This document shows positions 34,488-43,938 of a stretch of 64,000 nucleotides of DNA, one piece after another. The notes beneath the pieces are model-generated. The model ran no database searches and had not been told where the DNA came from. It saw only the letters and a program-made list of their open reading frames with translations. Numbering within the stretch: the first letter of the stretch is position 1; every line of letters starts with the position of its first letter. The position numbers and the translations under genes are program-made. The stretch is from Vibrio furnissii CIP 102972. Its GTDB lineage: Bacteria > Pseudomonadota > Gammaproteobacteria > Enterobacterales > Vibrionaceae. Where the stretch lies: positions 18,866 through 82,865 of the forward strand of contig NZ_ACZP01000019.1 of assembly GCF_000176175.1 (NCBI RefSeq), given 5' to 3'.

Positions 34488-36329
34488 TTAGCCCTCAAGT
34501 TTGGATTTATCGCGCACCGCTCCTTTGTCAGCACTGGTTGCCATGCTGGCGTAAGCTTTAAGTGCAAATGAAACTTCACGTTGACGATCGACGGGTTTCC
34601 AGCCGAGTTGGTCTTGCGCTTCACGACGCGCCGCCATCTCTGCATCAGAAATCTGCAGCACAATCGAACGATTGGGAATGTCGATCGCGATGGTATCGCC
34701 GTTTTTCACCAAACCAATTGCGCCGCCGTTGGCCGCTTCCGGAGAGGCGTGACCAATCGATAGGCCCGACGTCCCGCCGGAGAATCGACCGTCGGTTAGC
34801 AGCGCGCACGCTTTGCCAAGGCCCATGGATTTGAGGTAGGTGGTCGGGTAGAGCATTTCTTGCATGCCCGGGCCGCCTTTGGGGCCTTCGTAACGAATCA
34901 CCACCACATCACCGGCTTTGACTTTACCGCCCAAAATGCCTTCAACCGCATCTTCTTGGCTTTCAAACACCACGGCTGGGCCTTCAAACTTGAGAATGCT
35001 CGCGTCCACGCCGGCGGTTTTGACGATACAGCCATCAAGCGCAATGTTGCCTTTCAGCACGGCCAGACCGCCGTCTTGGCTGAAGGCGTGTTCTTTGGTG
35101 CGAATACAGCCTTCCTGACGGTCATCATCCAGCGTGTCCCAACGGCAATCTTGCGAGAATGCCTGCGTGGTACGAATGCCTGCCGGGCCCGCGCGGAAGA
35201 AGGTTTTCACCGCGTCAGAGTCGGTTTGTTTGACGTCGTATTGCGCCAACTGCTCGGCCATGGACAATCCCAGCACGGTGCGCGTGTCATCGTGCAGCAG
35301 GCCCGCGCGTTGCAGTTCACCCAGAATGCCCATTACGCCTCCGGCGCGGTGCACATCTTCCATGTGATATTTCTGTGTCGACGGCGCCACTTTACACAGG
35401 TGTGGCACCTGACGTGACATGCGATCGATGTCGGTCATGTCGAAATTCACTTCACCTTCTTGCGCTGCGGCTAGTAGGTGCAGCACGGTGTTGGTCGAGC
35501 CGCCCATCGCGATGTCCAGCGCCATGGCGTTTTCAAACGCATCTTTGGTGGCGATGTTGCGTGGCAGTGCGGTGGCATCGTCTTGCTGGTAGTAACGCTT
35601 GGTCAGATCGACGATGCGACGACCCGCGCTCAAAAATAGTTCTTTACGGTCTGCGTGCGTGGCCAGCAGAGAGCCGTTGCCCGGCTGAGAAAGACCCAGC
35701 GCTTCGGTCAGACAGTTCATGGAGTTGGCGGTAAACATGCCCGAGCACGACCCACATGTTGGACACGCAGAGCGTTCCACTTGCTGGCTCTGCTCGTCTG
35801 AAACGTTTGGATCGGCACCCTGAATCATGGCATCGACCAGATCGAGCTTGATGATTTGATCGGACAGCTTGGTTTTACCTGCTTCCATTGGACCGCCAGA
35901 GACAAAAATGGTTGGAATGTTGAGGCGCATGGACGCCATCAGCATTCCCGGGGTGATTTTGTCACAGTTGGAGATACACACCATGGCGTCAGCGCAGTGG
36001 GCGTTCACCATGTATTCCACCGAGTCGGCGATCAGTTCACGGGAGGGCAGCGAGTAAAGCATGCCGCCGTGGCCCATTGCGATGCCGTCATCGACCGCAA
36101 TGGTATTGAATTCTTTGGCGATACCGCCCGCGGCTTCGATTTCACGCGCCACCATCTGACCAAGGTCTTTGAGATGGACGTGGCCCGGCACGAATTGGGT
36201 GAACGAGTTCACCACGGCAATAATCGGTTTCCCGAAATCTTCTTCTTTCACACCGGTTGCGCGCCACAGTGCGCGTGCACCGGCCATGTTGCGTCCATGG
36301 GTGGTGGTGGCCGAACGATACTTAGGCAT
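34488..36329 (-). CDS. ilvD: Dihydroxy-acid dehydratase
   Basis: Fe-S enzyme that dehydrates dihydroxy acids to the keto acids of valine and isoleucine. It has 613 aa. Cluster cysteines are in CISNCDKITPGM and CPTCGSCSGMF; DGRFSGGTSGLSIGHASPEA near the C-terminus is the substrate-binding signature. It lies between ilvE and ilvA. Confidence 0.98.
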   Translation of the reverse strand: MPKYRSATTTHGRNMAGARALWRATGVKEEDFGKPIIAVVNSFTQFVPGHVHLKDLGQMVAREIEAAGGIAKEFNTIAVDDGIAMGHGGMLYSLPSRELIADSVEYMVNAHCADAMVCISNCDKITPGMLMASMRLNIPTIFVSGGPMEAGKTKLSDQIIKLDLVDAMIQGADPNVSDEQSQQVERSACPTCGSCSGMFTANSMNCLTEALGLSQPGNGSLLATHADRKELFLSAGRRIVDLTKRYYQQDDATALPRNIATKDAFENAMALDIAMGGSTNTVLHLLAAAQEGEVNFDMTDIDRMSRQVPHLCKVAPSTQKYHMEDVHRAGGVMGILGELQRAGLLHDDTRTVLGLSMAEQLAQYDVKQTDSDAVKTFFRAGPAGIRTTQAFSQDCRWDTLDDDRQEGCIRTKEHAFSQDGGLAVLKGNIALDGCIVKTAGVDASILKFEGPAVVFESQEDAVEGILGGKVKAGDVVVIRYEGPKGGPGMQEMLYPTTYLKSMGLGKACALLTDGRFSGGTSGLSIGHASPEAANGGAIGLVKNGDTIAIDIPNRSIVLQISDAEMAARREAQDQLGWKPVDRQREVSFALKAYASMATSADKGAVRDKSKLEG

Positions 36330-36341
36330 AATCTTGTCTCC

Positions 36342-37283
36342 TTACTTCGCTTGCTCTGGGTATACGTAATCCAACCAGCCCCACTTGTCTTCGGTGGTGC
36401 CGTTGAACAGGCCGAAGTAGGCCTTCTGCATCGCTTCGGTCACCGGACCGCGTTTGCCGATGCCCACGGTGATTTGGTCAATGCTGCGTACCGGGACGAT
36501 TTCCGCCGCCGTGCCGGTCATGAACACTTCGTCGGCTAGGTACAGGGCTTCGCGGGAAATATTGGCTTCACGCACGTTGTAGCCCATATCTTTGGCCAGC
36601 GTCATGATCGAATCACGCGTGATGCCCGGTAGGATGGAGCTGGTGGTCGGTGGCGTGAGGATCTCGCCGTTTTTGACCACAAAAATGTTCTCGCCTGCGC
36701 CTTCAGACAGGTAACCATCCACGCTCAGTGCAATCCCTTCTGCGTAGCCGTGACGACGCGCTTCGCCGCCCACCAGCAGAGAAGATAGGTAGTTGCCGCC
36801 CGCTTTGGCCGCAGTTGGAATGGTGTTCGGCGCAGCGCGATGCCAGCTGGAGATCATCGCATCGACGCCGTTTTCCAGCGCTTCTTCACCCAAGTACGCG
36901 CCCCAAGGGAACGCTGCAATGATGACATCCATTTCGGTGCCGGTTGGCGGACATACGCCAAGGCCCACGTTACCGACAAACGCCAGCGGACGAATGTAGG
37001 CGCTATCGAGTTTGTTGGCGCGCAGTGTTTCGCGGGTCGCTTCCATGATCTCTTCTTGAGAATACGGGATTGGGAAGCGGTAGATCTTGGCCGAATCAAT
37101 CAGGCGCTGAGCATGCTCACGGTGACGGAAAATGATCGGACCTTTAGGCGTGTTGTAGCAGCGCACGCCTTCAAATACGGAGGTGCCATAGTGCATGGCA
37201 TGGGTCAACACGTGAACGGTCGCGTTGGCCCATGGCATCAGTTCTCCATTGAACCAAATGTAATCTGCAGTTTTTGTTGCCAT
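36342..37283 (-). CDS. ilvE: Branched-chain amino acid aminotransferase
   Basis: Fold-type IV PLP transaminase for the last step to valine, leucine and isoleucine. It has 313 aa from the ATG at 37283 (MATKTADYIWFNGELMPW), which has an AAGGAAGG site; the longer frame upstream is not needed. The PLP lysine is in AAKAGGNYLSSLLVG and the signature is EGAGENIFVVKNG. It is 11 bp downstream of ilvM. Confidence 0.98.
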   Translation of the reverse strand: MATKTADYIWFNGELMPWANATVHVLTHAMHYGTSVFEGVRCYNTPKGPIIFRHREHAQRLIDSAKIYRFPIPYSQEEIMEATRETLRANKLDSAYIRPLAFVGNVGLGVCPPTGTEMDVIIAAFPWGAYLGEEALENGVDAMISSWHRAAPNTIPTAAKAGGNYLSSLLVGGEARRHGYAEGIALSVDGYLSEGAGENIFVVKNGEILTPPTTSSILPGITRDSIMTLAKDMGYNVREANISREALYLADEVFMTGTAAEIVPVRSIDQITVGIGKRGPVTEAMQKAYFGLFNGTTEDKWGWLDYVYPEQAK

Positions 37284-37294
37284 GATTGCCTTCC

Positions 37295-37579
37295 TTAAGC
37301 ACAAATCTTTTGTTGTAAGTTGTTATTGGGGAGCTCGTTGCCCTTGATGGGCGTCACATCAACGCTGCGAATGTCCCATAATTTTTCAATCTGATTAATC
37401 AGTGTCGAGATCGGACGATCGCTGTCGACGATGATCTCGACACTGGCAATTTTGCTTTCGTGGTTTTGCGTTGCCGCAACCTGCTTGATGATGAAGCCAC
37501 GGTGACGAACCACACGCAGAACACGCTCCAGCAGCACCGGTTTATCGTCTGCTTTGATGTCGAGTAAATATCTTTGCAT
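37295..37579 (-). CDS. ilvM: Acetolactate synthase II small (regulatory) subunit
   Basis: 94-aa ACT-domain protein (MQRYLLDIKADDKPVLLERVLRVVRHRGF) that binds IlvG and is required for stability or activity. It is longer than the 87-aa E. coli IlvM by a short C-terminal tail (NNNLQQKICA). It lies 11 bp after ilvG. Confidence 0.95.
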   Translation of the reverse strand: MQRYLLDIKADDKPVLLERVLRVVRHRGFIIKQVAATQNHESKIASVEIIVDSDRPISTLINQIEKLWDIRSVDVTPIKGNELPNNNLQQKICA

Positions 37580-37590
37580 GAGGGCGTCTC

Positions 37591-39237
37591 CTAGGTGTTC
37601 TCTAACATATCATTGTTGGACGCGCCTGGCGGGACCAACGGCCACACGTTCTCTTCTTCATCGATCGCAACGTGCAACAGGTAAGCGGTTTTGCTGGCCA
37701 GCATCTCTTTCAGCGCCGGTTCGACTTCCGCTTTCGTGGTGATGGTTTTACCCGGAATATCGAAGGCTTTCGCCAGCATGATGAAATCTGGGTTGTCATC
37801 GAGAATGGTTTCACTGTGGCGACCATCAAAGAACAGCGATTGCCACTGACGCACCATGCCCAGACGTTGGTTGTTCAGCAGCACCATCTTGACCGGGATC
37901 TGGCGACGCTTCAGCGTGCCCAGTTCCTGAATGTTCATCATGAACGAGCCGTCACCAGTGATGAGAATCGATGGGTCATTCGGGCGAGCCACCGCCGCGC
38001 CCATCGCGGCTGGCAGGCCAAAGCCCATGGTGCCAAGACCTGCCGATGAGATGAAGTTTTGCGGATCGCGTGGCTGAATGTGCTGCGCGGCCCACATTTG
38101 GTGCTGGCCGACGTCGGTCGAGACGATGGCGCTGTCTGGCATCATGTCTGACAGTTGTTTGAGCAGTAGTGGGGCAAAAATCGCATCGCCCGGGTGGTCG
38201 TAACGCCATTTGAATCCGCTGCGCAGGCTTTCACTGTGGTGAACCCAAGGCGAGATATCGTGGCTCAGTTCAAGCTGAGGCAAAATGATGTTGATGTCGC
38301 CGCGCAGTGCCGCATTGGCCTGACGCAGTTTGTTAAATTCCGCCGCATCGATATCGATATGAATGACTTTGGCGTGGGGCGCAAAGGTATCCAGCTTTCC
38401 GGTCACGCGGTCATCAAAGCGCGCGCCGACGACGATCAACAGATCGCTTTCCTGCACCACTAAGTTTGCTGCCTTGGTGCCGTGCATGCCCAGCATGCCC
38501 AAATAATGTGGGTCGTGACGCTCGATGGTGCCGAGGCCTTTCAATGTGCTGACGGAGGGCATCGGGTTCAGGCGCAAGAACTCGCGCACGGTGTCGGTGG
38601 CTTTGGCCAGTTGCACGCCGCCGCCGACATATAACACCGGGCGCTCGCTGTGTGCTAATAACTGCTGCGCGTTCGCCAGTTGCTGGGCATCGACCTGCGG
38701 GATCGCAGGTGGCGTAAACGCCGGCAAAACGGAAACTGGCGCTTGCCCCAATTGCACATCTTTGGCGATATCGACGATCACAGGGCCGGGACGACCTGCT
38801 TTGGCGACTTCAAACGCTTCCGCCAGCGTGGGGGCGAGTTCATGAATATCGGTCACGAGGTAGCTGTGTTTGGTACACGAGAGTGACATACCAATCACAT
38901 CCATTTCTTGGAAGGCGTCAGTGCCAATGTGAGAACTGGCGACCTGACCGGTAATTGCAACGAGAGGGACTGAATCGAGGAAGGCATCGGCAAGGCCGGT
39001 GACTAGGTTGGTGGCGCCTGGGCCAGAAGTGGCCATACATACCGCCACGTCCTGTGTGGCTCTGGCCATGCCGATGGCTGCCATGGCGGCTCCCTGCTCG
39101 TGCCGACACAAGATGTGTTCGACACCGCCATCATACAACGCATCATAGATGGGCATGATGGCGCCGCCGGGGTAACCAAAAACGGTTTTGATTCCCTGTT
39201 GTCTTAATGCGGCTACGACTAATTGAGCTCCGGTCAT
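37591..39237 (-). CDS. ilvG: Acetolactate synthase II large subunit
   Basis: ThDP enzyme that condenses pyruvate with pyruvate or 2-ketobutyrate. It has 548 aa from the ATG at 39237 with a strong AGGAGG site 8 bp upstream (MTGAQLVVAALRQQGIKTVFGYPGG). The catalytic glutamate is in CRHEQGAAMAA and the ThDP motif is GDGSFMMNIQELGTLKR. The frame is intact, unlike E. coli K-12 where ilvG is frameshifted. Confidence 0.98.
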   Translation of the reverse strand: MTGAQLVVAALRQQGIKTVFGYPGGAIMPIYDALYDGGVEHILCRHEQGAAMAAIGMARATQDVAVCMATSGPGATNLVTGLADAFLDSVPLVAITGQVASSHIGTDAFQEMDVIGMSLSCTKHSYLVTDIHELAPTLAEAFEVAKAGRPGPVIVDIAKDVQLGQAPVSVLPAFTPPAIPQVDAQQLANAQQLLAHSERPVLYVGGGVQLAKATDTVREFLRLNPMPSVSTLKGLGTIERHDPHYLGMLGMHGTKAANLVVQESDLLIVVGARFDDRVTGKLDTFAPHAKVIHIDIDAAEFNKLRQANAALRGDINIILPQLELSHDISPWVHHSESLRSGFKWRYDHPGDAIFAPLLLKQLSDMMPDSAIVSTDVGQHQMWAAQHIQPRDPQNFISSAGLGTMGFGLPAAMGAAVARPNDPSILITGDGSFMMNIQELGTLKRRQIPVKMVLLNNQRLGMVRQWQSLFFDGRHSETILDDNPDFIMLAKAFDIPGKTITTKAEVEPALKEMLASKTAYLLHVAIDEEENVWPLVPPGASNNDMLENT

Positions 39238-39372
39238 CGTAAGCCTCCTGTACAGCGATCCGACTCGCTGTCTGTTGTGTTGTGTTTGCACCTCATGTGC
39301 GGCTCCCCATTCTTCCTGCCATGTCTGGTGAGAGATTCATCAGCATGTGCTTTTTTTAAGTCTAACAGTTGT

Positions 39373-39409
39373 AAAAAAACCCCCGGACTTTTCAGTGCGG
39401 GGGTTTTTT
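39373..39409 (-). terminator. Attenuator terminator of the ilv operon
   Basis: On the minus strand CCCCCG pairs with CGGGGG (12-base loop) and is followed by seven U residues. It sits between the leader peptide and ilvG, as expected for translation-controlled attenuation. Confidence 0.92.
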
Positions 39410-39420
39410 GAATCTGGTGT

Positions 39421-39510
39421 CTATTTTGCGCCCATAAGCCCCCGCGCGGTCATAATCAGGACCACGATAATAAGGCTAATCAGAGAGTTGAAACGGGCGT
39501 ATAAGTTCAT
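39421..39510 (-). CDS. ilvL: ilv operon leader peptide
   Basis: 29 codons, MNLYARFNSLISLIIVVLIM then TARGLMGAK. Twelve of the first 25 residues are leucine, isoleucine or valine, including the run SLIIVVLIM. The stop lies 11 bp before the attenuator hairpin. Ribosome stalling at these codons when branched-chain aminoacyl-tRNAs are scarce would let transcription read into ilvG. Sequence is unlike E. coli IlvL except for the residue bias, which is usual for leaders. Confidence 0.9.
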   Translation of the reverse strand: MNLYARFNSLISLIIVVLIMTARGLMGAK

Positions 39511-39717
39511 CGTAATAATTCTAAATGTTGTCGTAATATCATACGAAATTGTTTGCGTCTCTAGTGGTAACACACATCTCTGTTACATGACAAGAAAAAA
39601 GTCATTCTTTTTTCACATTCTCGTTTTAACCCGCCGCGTTATATAACAACTGTCGTCACCCGCAGCTGAGCTCAATCGGTGCGGTGAATGGTTTTTAATC
39701 AGTAACGAAGGAACGTC

Positions 39718-41241
39718 ATGGGACTCGCAATTATTCACAGCCGCGCCAGCATTGGGGTACAGGCGCCGGCTGTGACGGTGGAAGTGCACATCAGCAACGG
39801 CATGCCGGGGTTTACGTTGGTCGGTTTGCCCGAGACCACCGTCAAAGAATCCCGCGATCGCGTGCGCAGCGCCATCATCAACTCCAAATTTGAATTTCCC
39901 GCCAAACGCATTACGGTGAATTTAGCTCCCGCCGATCTGCCCAAAGAGGGCGGCCGTTTTGATTTGCCGATCGCGCTCGGTATTTTGGCCGCTTCGGATC
40001 AGATAGCGCTGCCCAAACTGAGCGATCATGAGTTCATTGGGGAATTGGCACTGTCGGGGGAAATTCGCAGCGTCAAAGGCGTGCTGCCTGCGGCGCTGGC
40101 TGCCAATCAAGCGCAGCGCAGTTTAGTGGTGCCTCATCACAATGGCGATCAAGCCGCGTTGGTGGGGCAAGAGCAACATAAATCGGCGCGCACGTTACTT
40201 GAAGTGTGCGCTGACTTGTGCGGCCAGCAGACGTTGTCGCTGTTTCAAAGTGACGCGCACGCCGCTAGCGCGCCGCGCGAGCGCGACTTGCAGGACATCA
40301 TTGGTCAGCAGCAGGGGAAGCGCGCGTTGGAGATCGCGGCGGCAGGCAATCACAATTTGCTGTTTCTCGGCCCGCCGGGCACGGGCAAAACCATGTTGGC
40401 CTCGCGGTTGTGCGACCTGCTGCCGGAGATGACCGAAGCCGAGGCGATGGAAACTGCGTCGGTGGCCTCGTTGACGCAACAAGAAATCAATCAGCACAAC
40501 TGGAAACAGCGCCCGTTTCGCGCGCCGCATCATTCCAGTTCCATGGCTGCACTGGTGGGCGGCGGTTCGATTCCTCGCCCCGGAGAAATTTCGCTCGCCC
40601 ACAATGGGTTGCTGTTTTTAGATGAAATGCCGGAGTTTGAACGCAAAGTGCTCGATTCGCTGCGCGAACCATTGGAATCGGGCGAGATCATTATCTCGCG
40701 TGCGCAGGGTAAAACTCGGTTCCCAGCACGGTTTCAGTTGGTTGGCGCGCTCAATCCGAGCCCGACCGGGTATTACGAAGGCAATCAGGCGCGGGTGAAT
40801 CCGCAGGGGATTTTGCGTTACTTGAGCCGTTTGTCGGGGCCGCTGCTGGATCGCTTTGATATGTCGATCGAAATTCCGGCATTGCCCAAAGGCACTTTGT
40901 CACACGGCGGCGATCGCGGTGAACCGACGGCAGTGGTGCAGGCGCGGGTCTTTCGCGCGCGTGAAACCATGCTGGCGCGCAGTGGGAAAGTCAATGCGCT
41001 GCTCCACAGTCGTGAAATTGAAACTTACTGTCCGCTCAGTCAGCCGGATGCGGAGTTTCTGGAAAATGCATTGCATCGCTTGGGGTTATCGATTCGCGCC
41101 TATCATCGCATCATCAAGGTGGCACGCACCATCGCCGATCTCAGTGGCGAAGCACACATTCAGCGTGCGCATCTGGCCGAAGCGCTCGGTTATCGCGCCA
41201 TGGATCGGTTACTCAAGCAGCTGACCGCCCAGTCCGTCTAG
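39718..41241 (+). CDS. comM: ComM hexameric helicase (YifB/Mg-chelatase-like)
   Basis: 507 aa. An N-terminal Lon-like fold (GLAIIHSRASIGVQAPAVTVEVHI), a Mg-chelatase-type AAA+ domain with Walker A GPPGTGKTMLASRL and LLFLDEMPEF as Walker B, and a C-terminal domain. In V. cholerae ComM drives branch migration during natural transformation. A GAAGGA site precedes the ATG. It is divergent from the ilv operon. No clear CRP-S site is seen upstream; an inverted repeat TCGTA-N6-TACGA lies at 39531-39546. The competence gene dprA lies 15 kb to the right. Confidence 0.96.
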   Translation: MGLAIIHSRASIGVQAPAVTVEVHISNGMPGFTLVGLPETTVKESRDRVRSAIINSKFEFPAKRITVNLAPADLPKEGGRFDLPIALGILAASDQIALPKLSDHEFIGELALSGEIRSVKGVLPAALAANQAQRSLVVPHHNGDQAALVGQEQHKSARTLLEVCADLCGQQTLSLFQSDAHAASAPRERDLQDIIGQQQGKRALEIAAAGNHNLLFLGPPGTGKTMLASRLCDLLPEMTEAEAMETASVASLTQQEINQHNWKQRPFRAPHHSSSMAALVGGGSIPRPGEISLAHNGLLFLDEMPEFERKVLDSLREPLESGEIIISRAQGKTRFPARFQLVGALNPSPTGYYEGNQARVNPQGILRYLSRLSGPLLDRFDMSIEIPALPKGTLSHGGDRGEPTAVVQARVFRARETMLARSGKVNALLHSREIETYCPLSQPDAEFLENALHRLGLSIRAYHRIIKVARTIADLSGEAHIQRAHLAEALGYRAMDRLLKQLTAQSV

Positions 41242-41344
41242 GCGCGCAGTGCGCTGACCTTTGGCTTGTGTATTTCTTTCAGCGGGCAAGCGCGTATAAT
41301 GGCCCGCTGTTTTTTTACTCAATTCATTGATTCCTATAAATTCT

Positions 41345-42238
41345 ATGCTTGCTTACCTTCTGCTTGTGCTCAATATTGTGCTGGTGATCCTCAATACGGC
41401 CTTCAGTTCGCTGCTGATCTGTGCGATTGCGCTGATCAAAGTGCTGCTGCCCACACCGAAACTGAAAGTCCTGGCCACTCGAATGGCAGACAAAGCGATG
41501 TGGCTGTGGGCAACGCTCAATGCGCGTATTTTATCGATGTCGAATCGGGTCGAGTGGGACATTGAGGGCGGGGAAGGCCTGAATCAGCAGGGCTGGTATT
41601 TGATGATCAGCAATCACCTCAGTTGGACGGATATTGTGGTGCTGTGCTGCGTGTTCAAAGACCGCATTCCGATGCCGAAATTTTTCCTCAAACAGCAACT
41701 GCTGTACGTGCCGTTTGTCGGCATGAGCTGTTGGGCGCTGGACATGCCGTTTATGCGTCGCTATTCGCGCGAATATTTACTGCGCCATCCCCACAAACGT
41801 GGTCAAGATTTGGCGACCACGCGTCGCTCATGCGAAAAGTTTAAATTTCACCCGACGACGGTGGTGAATTACGTTGAAGGTACGCGTTTCACGGTGCACA
41901 AACAGCGCGCGACGCGCTCGCCGTATCACCACTTGCTGATGCCCAAAAGCGGCGGCATTGCCTATACGCTGGCGGCGATGGGAGAACAGTTTTCCAATAT
42001 CATTGATGTCACGCTGGCTTATCCGGACAACACCGAGAAACCCTTTCGCGACATGTTGATGGGCCGCATGACGCGCATTGTGGTGCGCATTCGCGTGTTG
42101 CCAGTCGATGCACAGGTGCGCGGTGATTATTTTCATGACAAACCATACAAACGCCAGTTTCAGCAGTGGTTGGGGCAGCTATGGCAAGAGAAAGACCAGC
42201 TGTTACGCACGCTGTATGCGCCAAAATCCGATGCATAA
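41345..42238 (+). CDS. yihG: 1-acyl-glycerol-3-phosphate acyltransferase-type protein YihG
   Basis: PlsC-family acyltransferase of 297 aa with an N-terminal membrane segment (YLLLVLNIVLVILNTAF). The catalytic HX4D motif is NHLSWTD and EGTR is the substrate-binding motif. E. coli YihG is a poly(A)- or acyltransferase-like lysophosphatidic acid enzyme; the exact acyl substrate is not evident here. The start at the ATG 41345 was preferred to a TTG six codons earlier. Convergent with dsbA. Confidence 0.9.
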   Translation: MLAYLLLVLNIVLVILNTAFSSLLICAIALIKVLLPTPKLKVLATRMADKAMWLWATLNARILSMSNRVEWDIEGGEGLNQQGWYLMISNHLSWTDIVVLCCVFKDRIPMPKFFLKQQLLYVPFVGMSCWALDMPFMRRYSREYLLRHPHKRGQDLATTRRSCEKFKFHPTTVVNYVEGTRFTVHKQRATRSPYHHLLMPKSGGIAYTLAAMGEQFSNIIDVTLAYPDNTEKPFRDMLMGRMTRIVVRIRVLPVDAQVRGDYFHDKPYKRQFQQWLGQLWQEKDQLLRTLYAPKSDA

Positions 42239-42263
42239 AAAAGGGAGCCAGTGGCTCCCTTTT
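42236..42263. terminator. Bidirectional terminator between yihG and dsbA
   Basis: AAAAGGGAGCC / GGCTCCCTTTT with a 3-base loop, flanked by A on the left and T on the right. Confidence 0.9.
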
Positions 42264-42277
42264 GCAATGTGTTGAAC

Positions 42278-42877
42278 TTACTTACCCAGCAGGAAGTTGA
42301 TCAGCGCGAAGTATTCGTCGGTTGATTTCACGCCTTGGGCTTGTACTAAGTAGTGATTGTTGACGATCACCGACGGCACGCCAGTCAGGCCGCTGTCTTG
42401 GAACTGCTTGTCAAAGCGACGCACCATTGAATCCACCGCGAACCCGTTGAAAGCCGCGTCGAATTTCGCACCGTCGATGCCTTCATCGACAAAGATTTGG
42501 CGCAGTTCGGCATCGTTTTTCGGTGCTTTGTGCATGGTGTGAATGCGGTTAAACATCACCGGAATCATTTTGTCTTCGACATTCAGTGCAATCATGGTCG
42601 CGTAAGCTTTGCTCATCGATTTACCCATGTTGCCGCCCATGAATGACACGTGGTTTTTTTGCAGTTTCACGCCTTCAGGCAGCTCTTTTTTCAACTGAGA
42701 CATGATCGGCTCGAACGCATTGCAGTGCGGGCAGTAGAACGAGAAGTACTCGGTCACGCTCGGTTTCGCGGACGGTTCTAGGTCGAGCACTTTGTAATGC
42801 ACCCCTTCTTTGAACTGTGCGGCATGGGCCGACAGGCTTAACATCAGGGTTGCAACCAGTGCAAACAGCTTTTTCAT
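42278..42877 (-). CDS. dsbA: Periplasmic thiol:disulfide oxidoreductase DsbA
   Basis: Introduces disulfide bonds into secreted proteins. It has 199 aa from the ATG at 42877 with a GGAG site. Signal peptide residues 1-19 (MKKLFALVATLMLSLSAHA), thioredoxin fold with active site CPHC at 49-52, cis-proline loop LTGVPSVIV. In V. cholerae this gene (tcpG) is needed for toxin and pilus folding. Downstream of srkA (30-bp gap). Confidence 0.97.
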   Translation of the reverse strand: MKKLFALVATLMLSLSAHAAQFKEGVHYKVLDLEPSAKPSVTEYFSFYCPHCNAFEPIMSQLKKELPEGVKLQKNHVSFMGGNMGKSMSKAYATMIALNVEDKMIPVMFNRIHTMHKAPKNDAELRQIFVDEGIDGAKFDAAFNGFAVDSMVRRFDKQFQDSGLTGVPSVIVNNHYLVQAQGVKSTDEYFALINFLLGK

Positions 42878-42907
42878 TGTGAACTCCATTATTACTTTGA
42901 AGGCTTG

Positions 42908-43894
42908 TTACCATTGTGGCATCAGAGAGAGCGGTGGCTCTTCCAATGCCGCGATTTGTTCTTTGAATGCCAGCACCTGGCTCTCCCAGTATTTTGGATC
43001 ATTAAACCAAGGAAAGGCGAGCGGAAAGGCTGGATCTTGCCAACGTTTTGCCAACCATGCCATGTAGTGCACCATTCGTAGACCGCGCAGCGGCTCGATA
43101 AGTTTCAATTGATTCATGTTAAAATCGCAGAACTCTTGATAGCCTTCTAGCACGAGATCCAGTTGCATCAGTTTGTCGCTGCGCTCGCCGTTGAGCAACA
43201 TCCACACATCTTGTACCGCAGGGCCATTGCGCGCATCGTCGAGGTCGACGAAGAGTGGGCCGTCACGCCACAAAATATTGCCGGGATGGCAGTCGCCGTG
43301 CAGGCGAATCAACGCTTGATTCGGTTGCCAATGCTGCTCAATGCGGTTGATCAGCAGATCCAGATCGTGGAAAAAACTGTTTTCCAGATGCATGGGAATG
43401 CATTGCGCGTTGTGCAGCAGCGCGCGCGGTTGATACAGGTATTCGTCTAACCCGATGGTCGGGCGATGCAGGAACGTTTTACTCGCGCCCACTTTATGAA
43501 TGCGGCCGAGAAAGCGTCCGACCCACTCCAGCTGTTCTTCGTTGTCGACTTCAAACTGACGGCCGCCGACGCTGTTAAACAGCGCAAAATGGTACCCCTG
43601 ATAATGGTGCAGTGACGCGCCGTTGATCACCAGTGGCGCGGCGAGTGGAATCTCGGCCTCGGCCAGCTCCAGTGCAAAGTCGTGCTCTTCCTGAATCTGT
43701 TCGATGCTCCAGCGCTGCGGGCGGTAGAACTTGACCACGAAGCGGCGGCGATCTTCATCGCTGAACTGATACACGCGGTTTTCGTAGCTGTTGAGTGCCA
43801 GAAATCCTGATTCGGCGCGAATACCGATGCTCTCTAAGGCGTACCACATAAAATCGGGCGTCAGGGCATCAAACTGAAAATTTGCTTGTGTCAT
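42908..43894 (-). CDS. srkA: Stress response kinase A (YihE)
   Basis: Ser/Thr protein kinase of the APH fold, 328 aa. LIRLHGDCHPGNILW is the catalytic loop and FVDLDDARNGP the metal-binding loop. It protects E. coli against Cpx-linked stress and death. It precedes dsbA in one operon, as in E. coli. Confidence 0.95.
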   Translation of the reverse strand: MTQANFQFDALTPDFMWYALESIGIRAESGFLALNSYENRVYQFSDEDRRRFVVKFYRPQRWSIEQIQEEHDFALELAEAEIPLAAPLVINGASLHHYQGYHFALFNSVGGRQFEVDNEEQLEWVGRFLGRIHKVGASKTFLHRPTIGLDEYLYQPRALLHNAQCIPMHLENSFFHDLDLLINRIEQHWQPNQALIRLHGDCHPGNILWRDGPLFVDLDDARNGPAVQDVWMLLNGERSDKLMQLDLVLEGYQEFCDFNMNQLKLIEPLRGLRMVHYMAWLAKRWQDPAFPLAFPWFNDPKYWESQVLAFKEQIAALEEPPLSLMPQW

Positions 43895-43900
43895 TGATTA

Positions 43901-43926
43901 AAAAGGGCTCATTGCTGAGCCCTTTT
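43901..43926 (-). terminator. Terminator between ccoG and srkA
   Basis: AAAAGGGCTCA / TGAGCCCTTTT with a TTGC loop; the minus strand continues UUUUUAAUC. It lies 13 bp after the ccoG stop and 7 bp before srkA. Confidence 0.88.
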
Positions 43927-43938
43927 CCATGTCGAGTG

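Noticed and set aside
35856..36539. 227-codon plus-strand frame opposite ilvD and ilvE
   Set aside because: Spans two real genes on the other strand and shows shadow composition.
39531..39546. TCGTA-N6-TACGA inverted repeat as a competence CRP-S site
   Set aside because: The half sites are not TGCGA/TCGCA, and it lies about 170 bp from comM.
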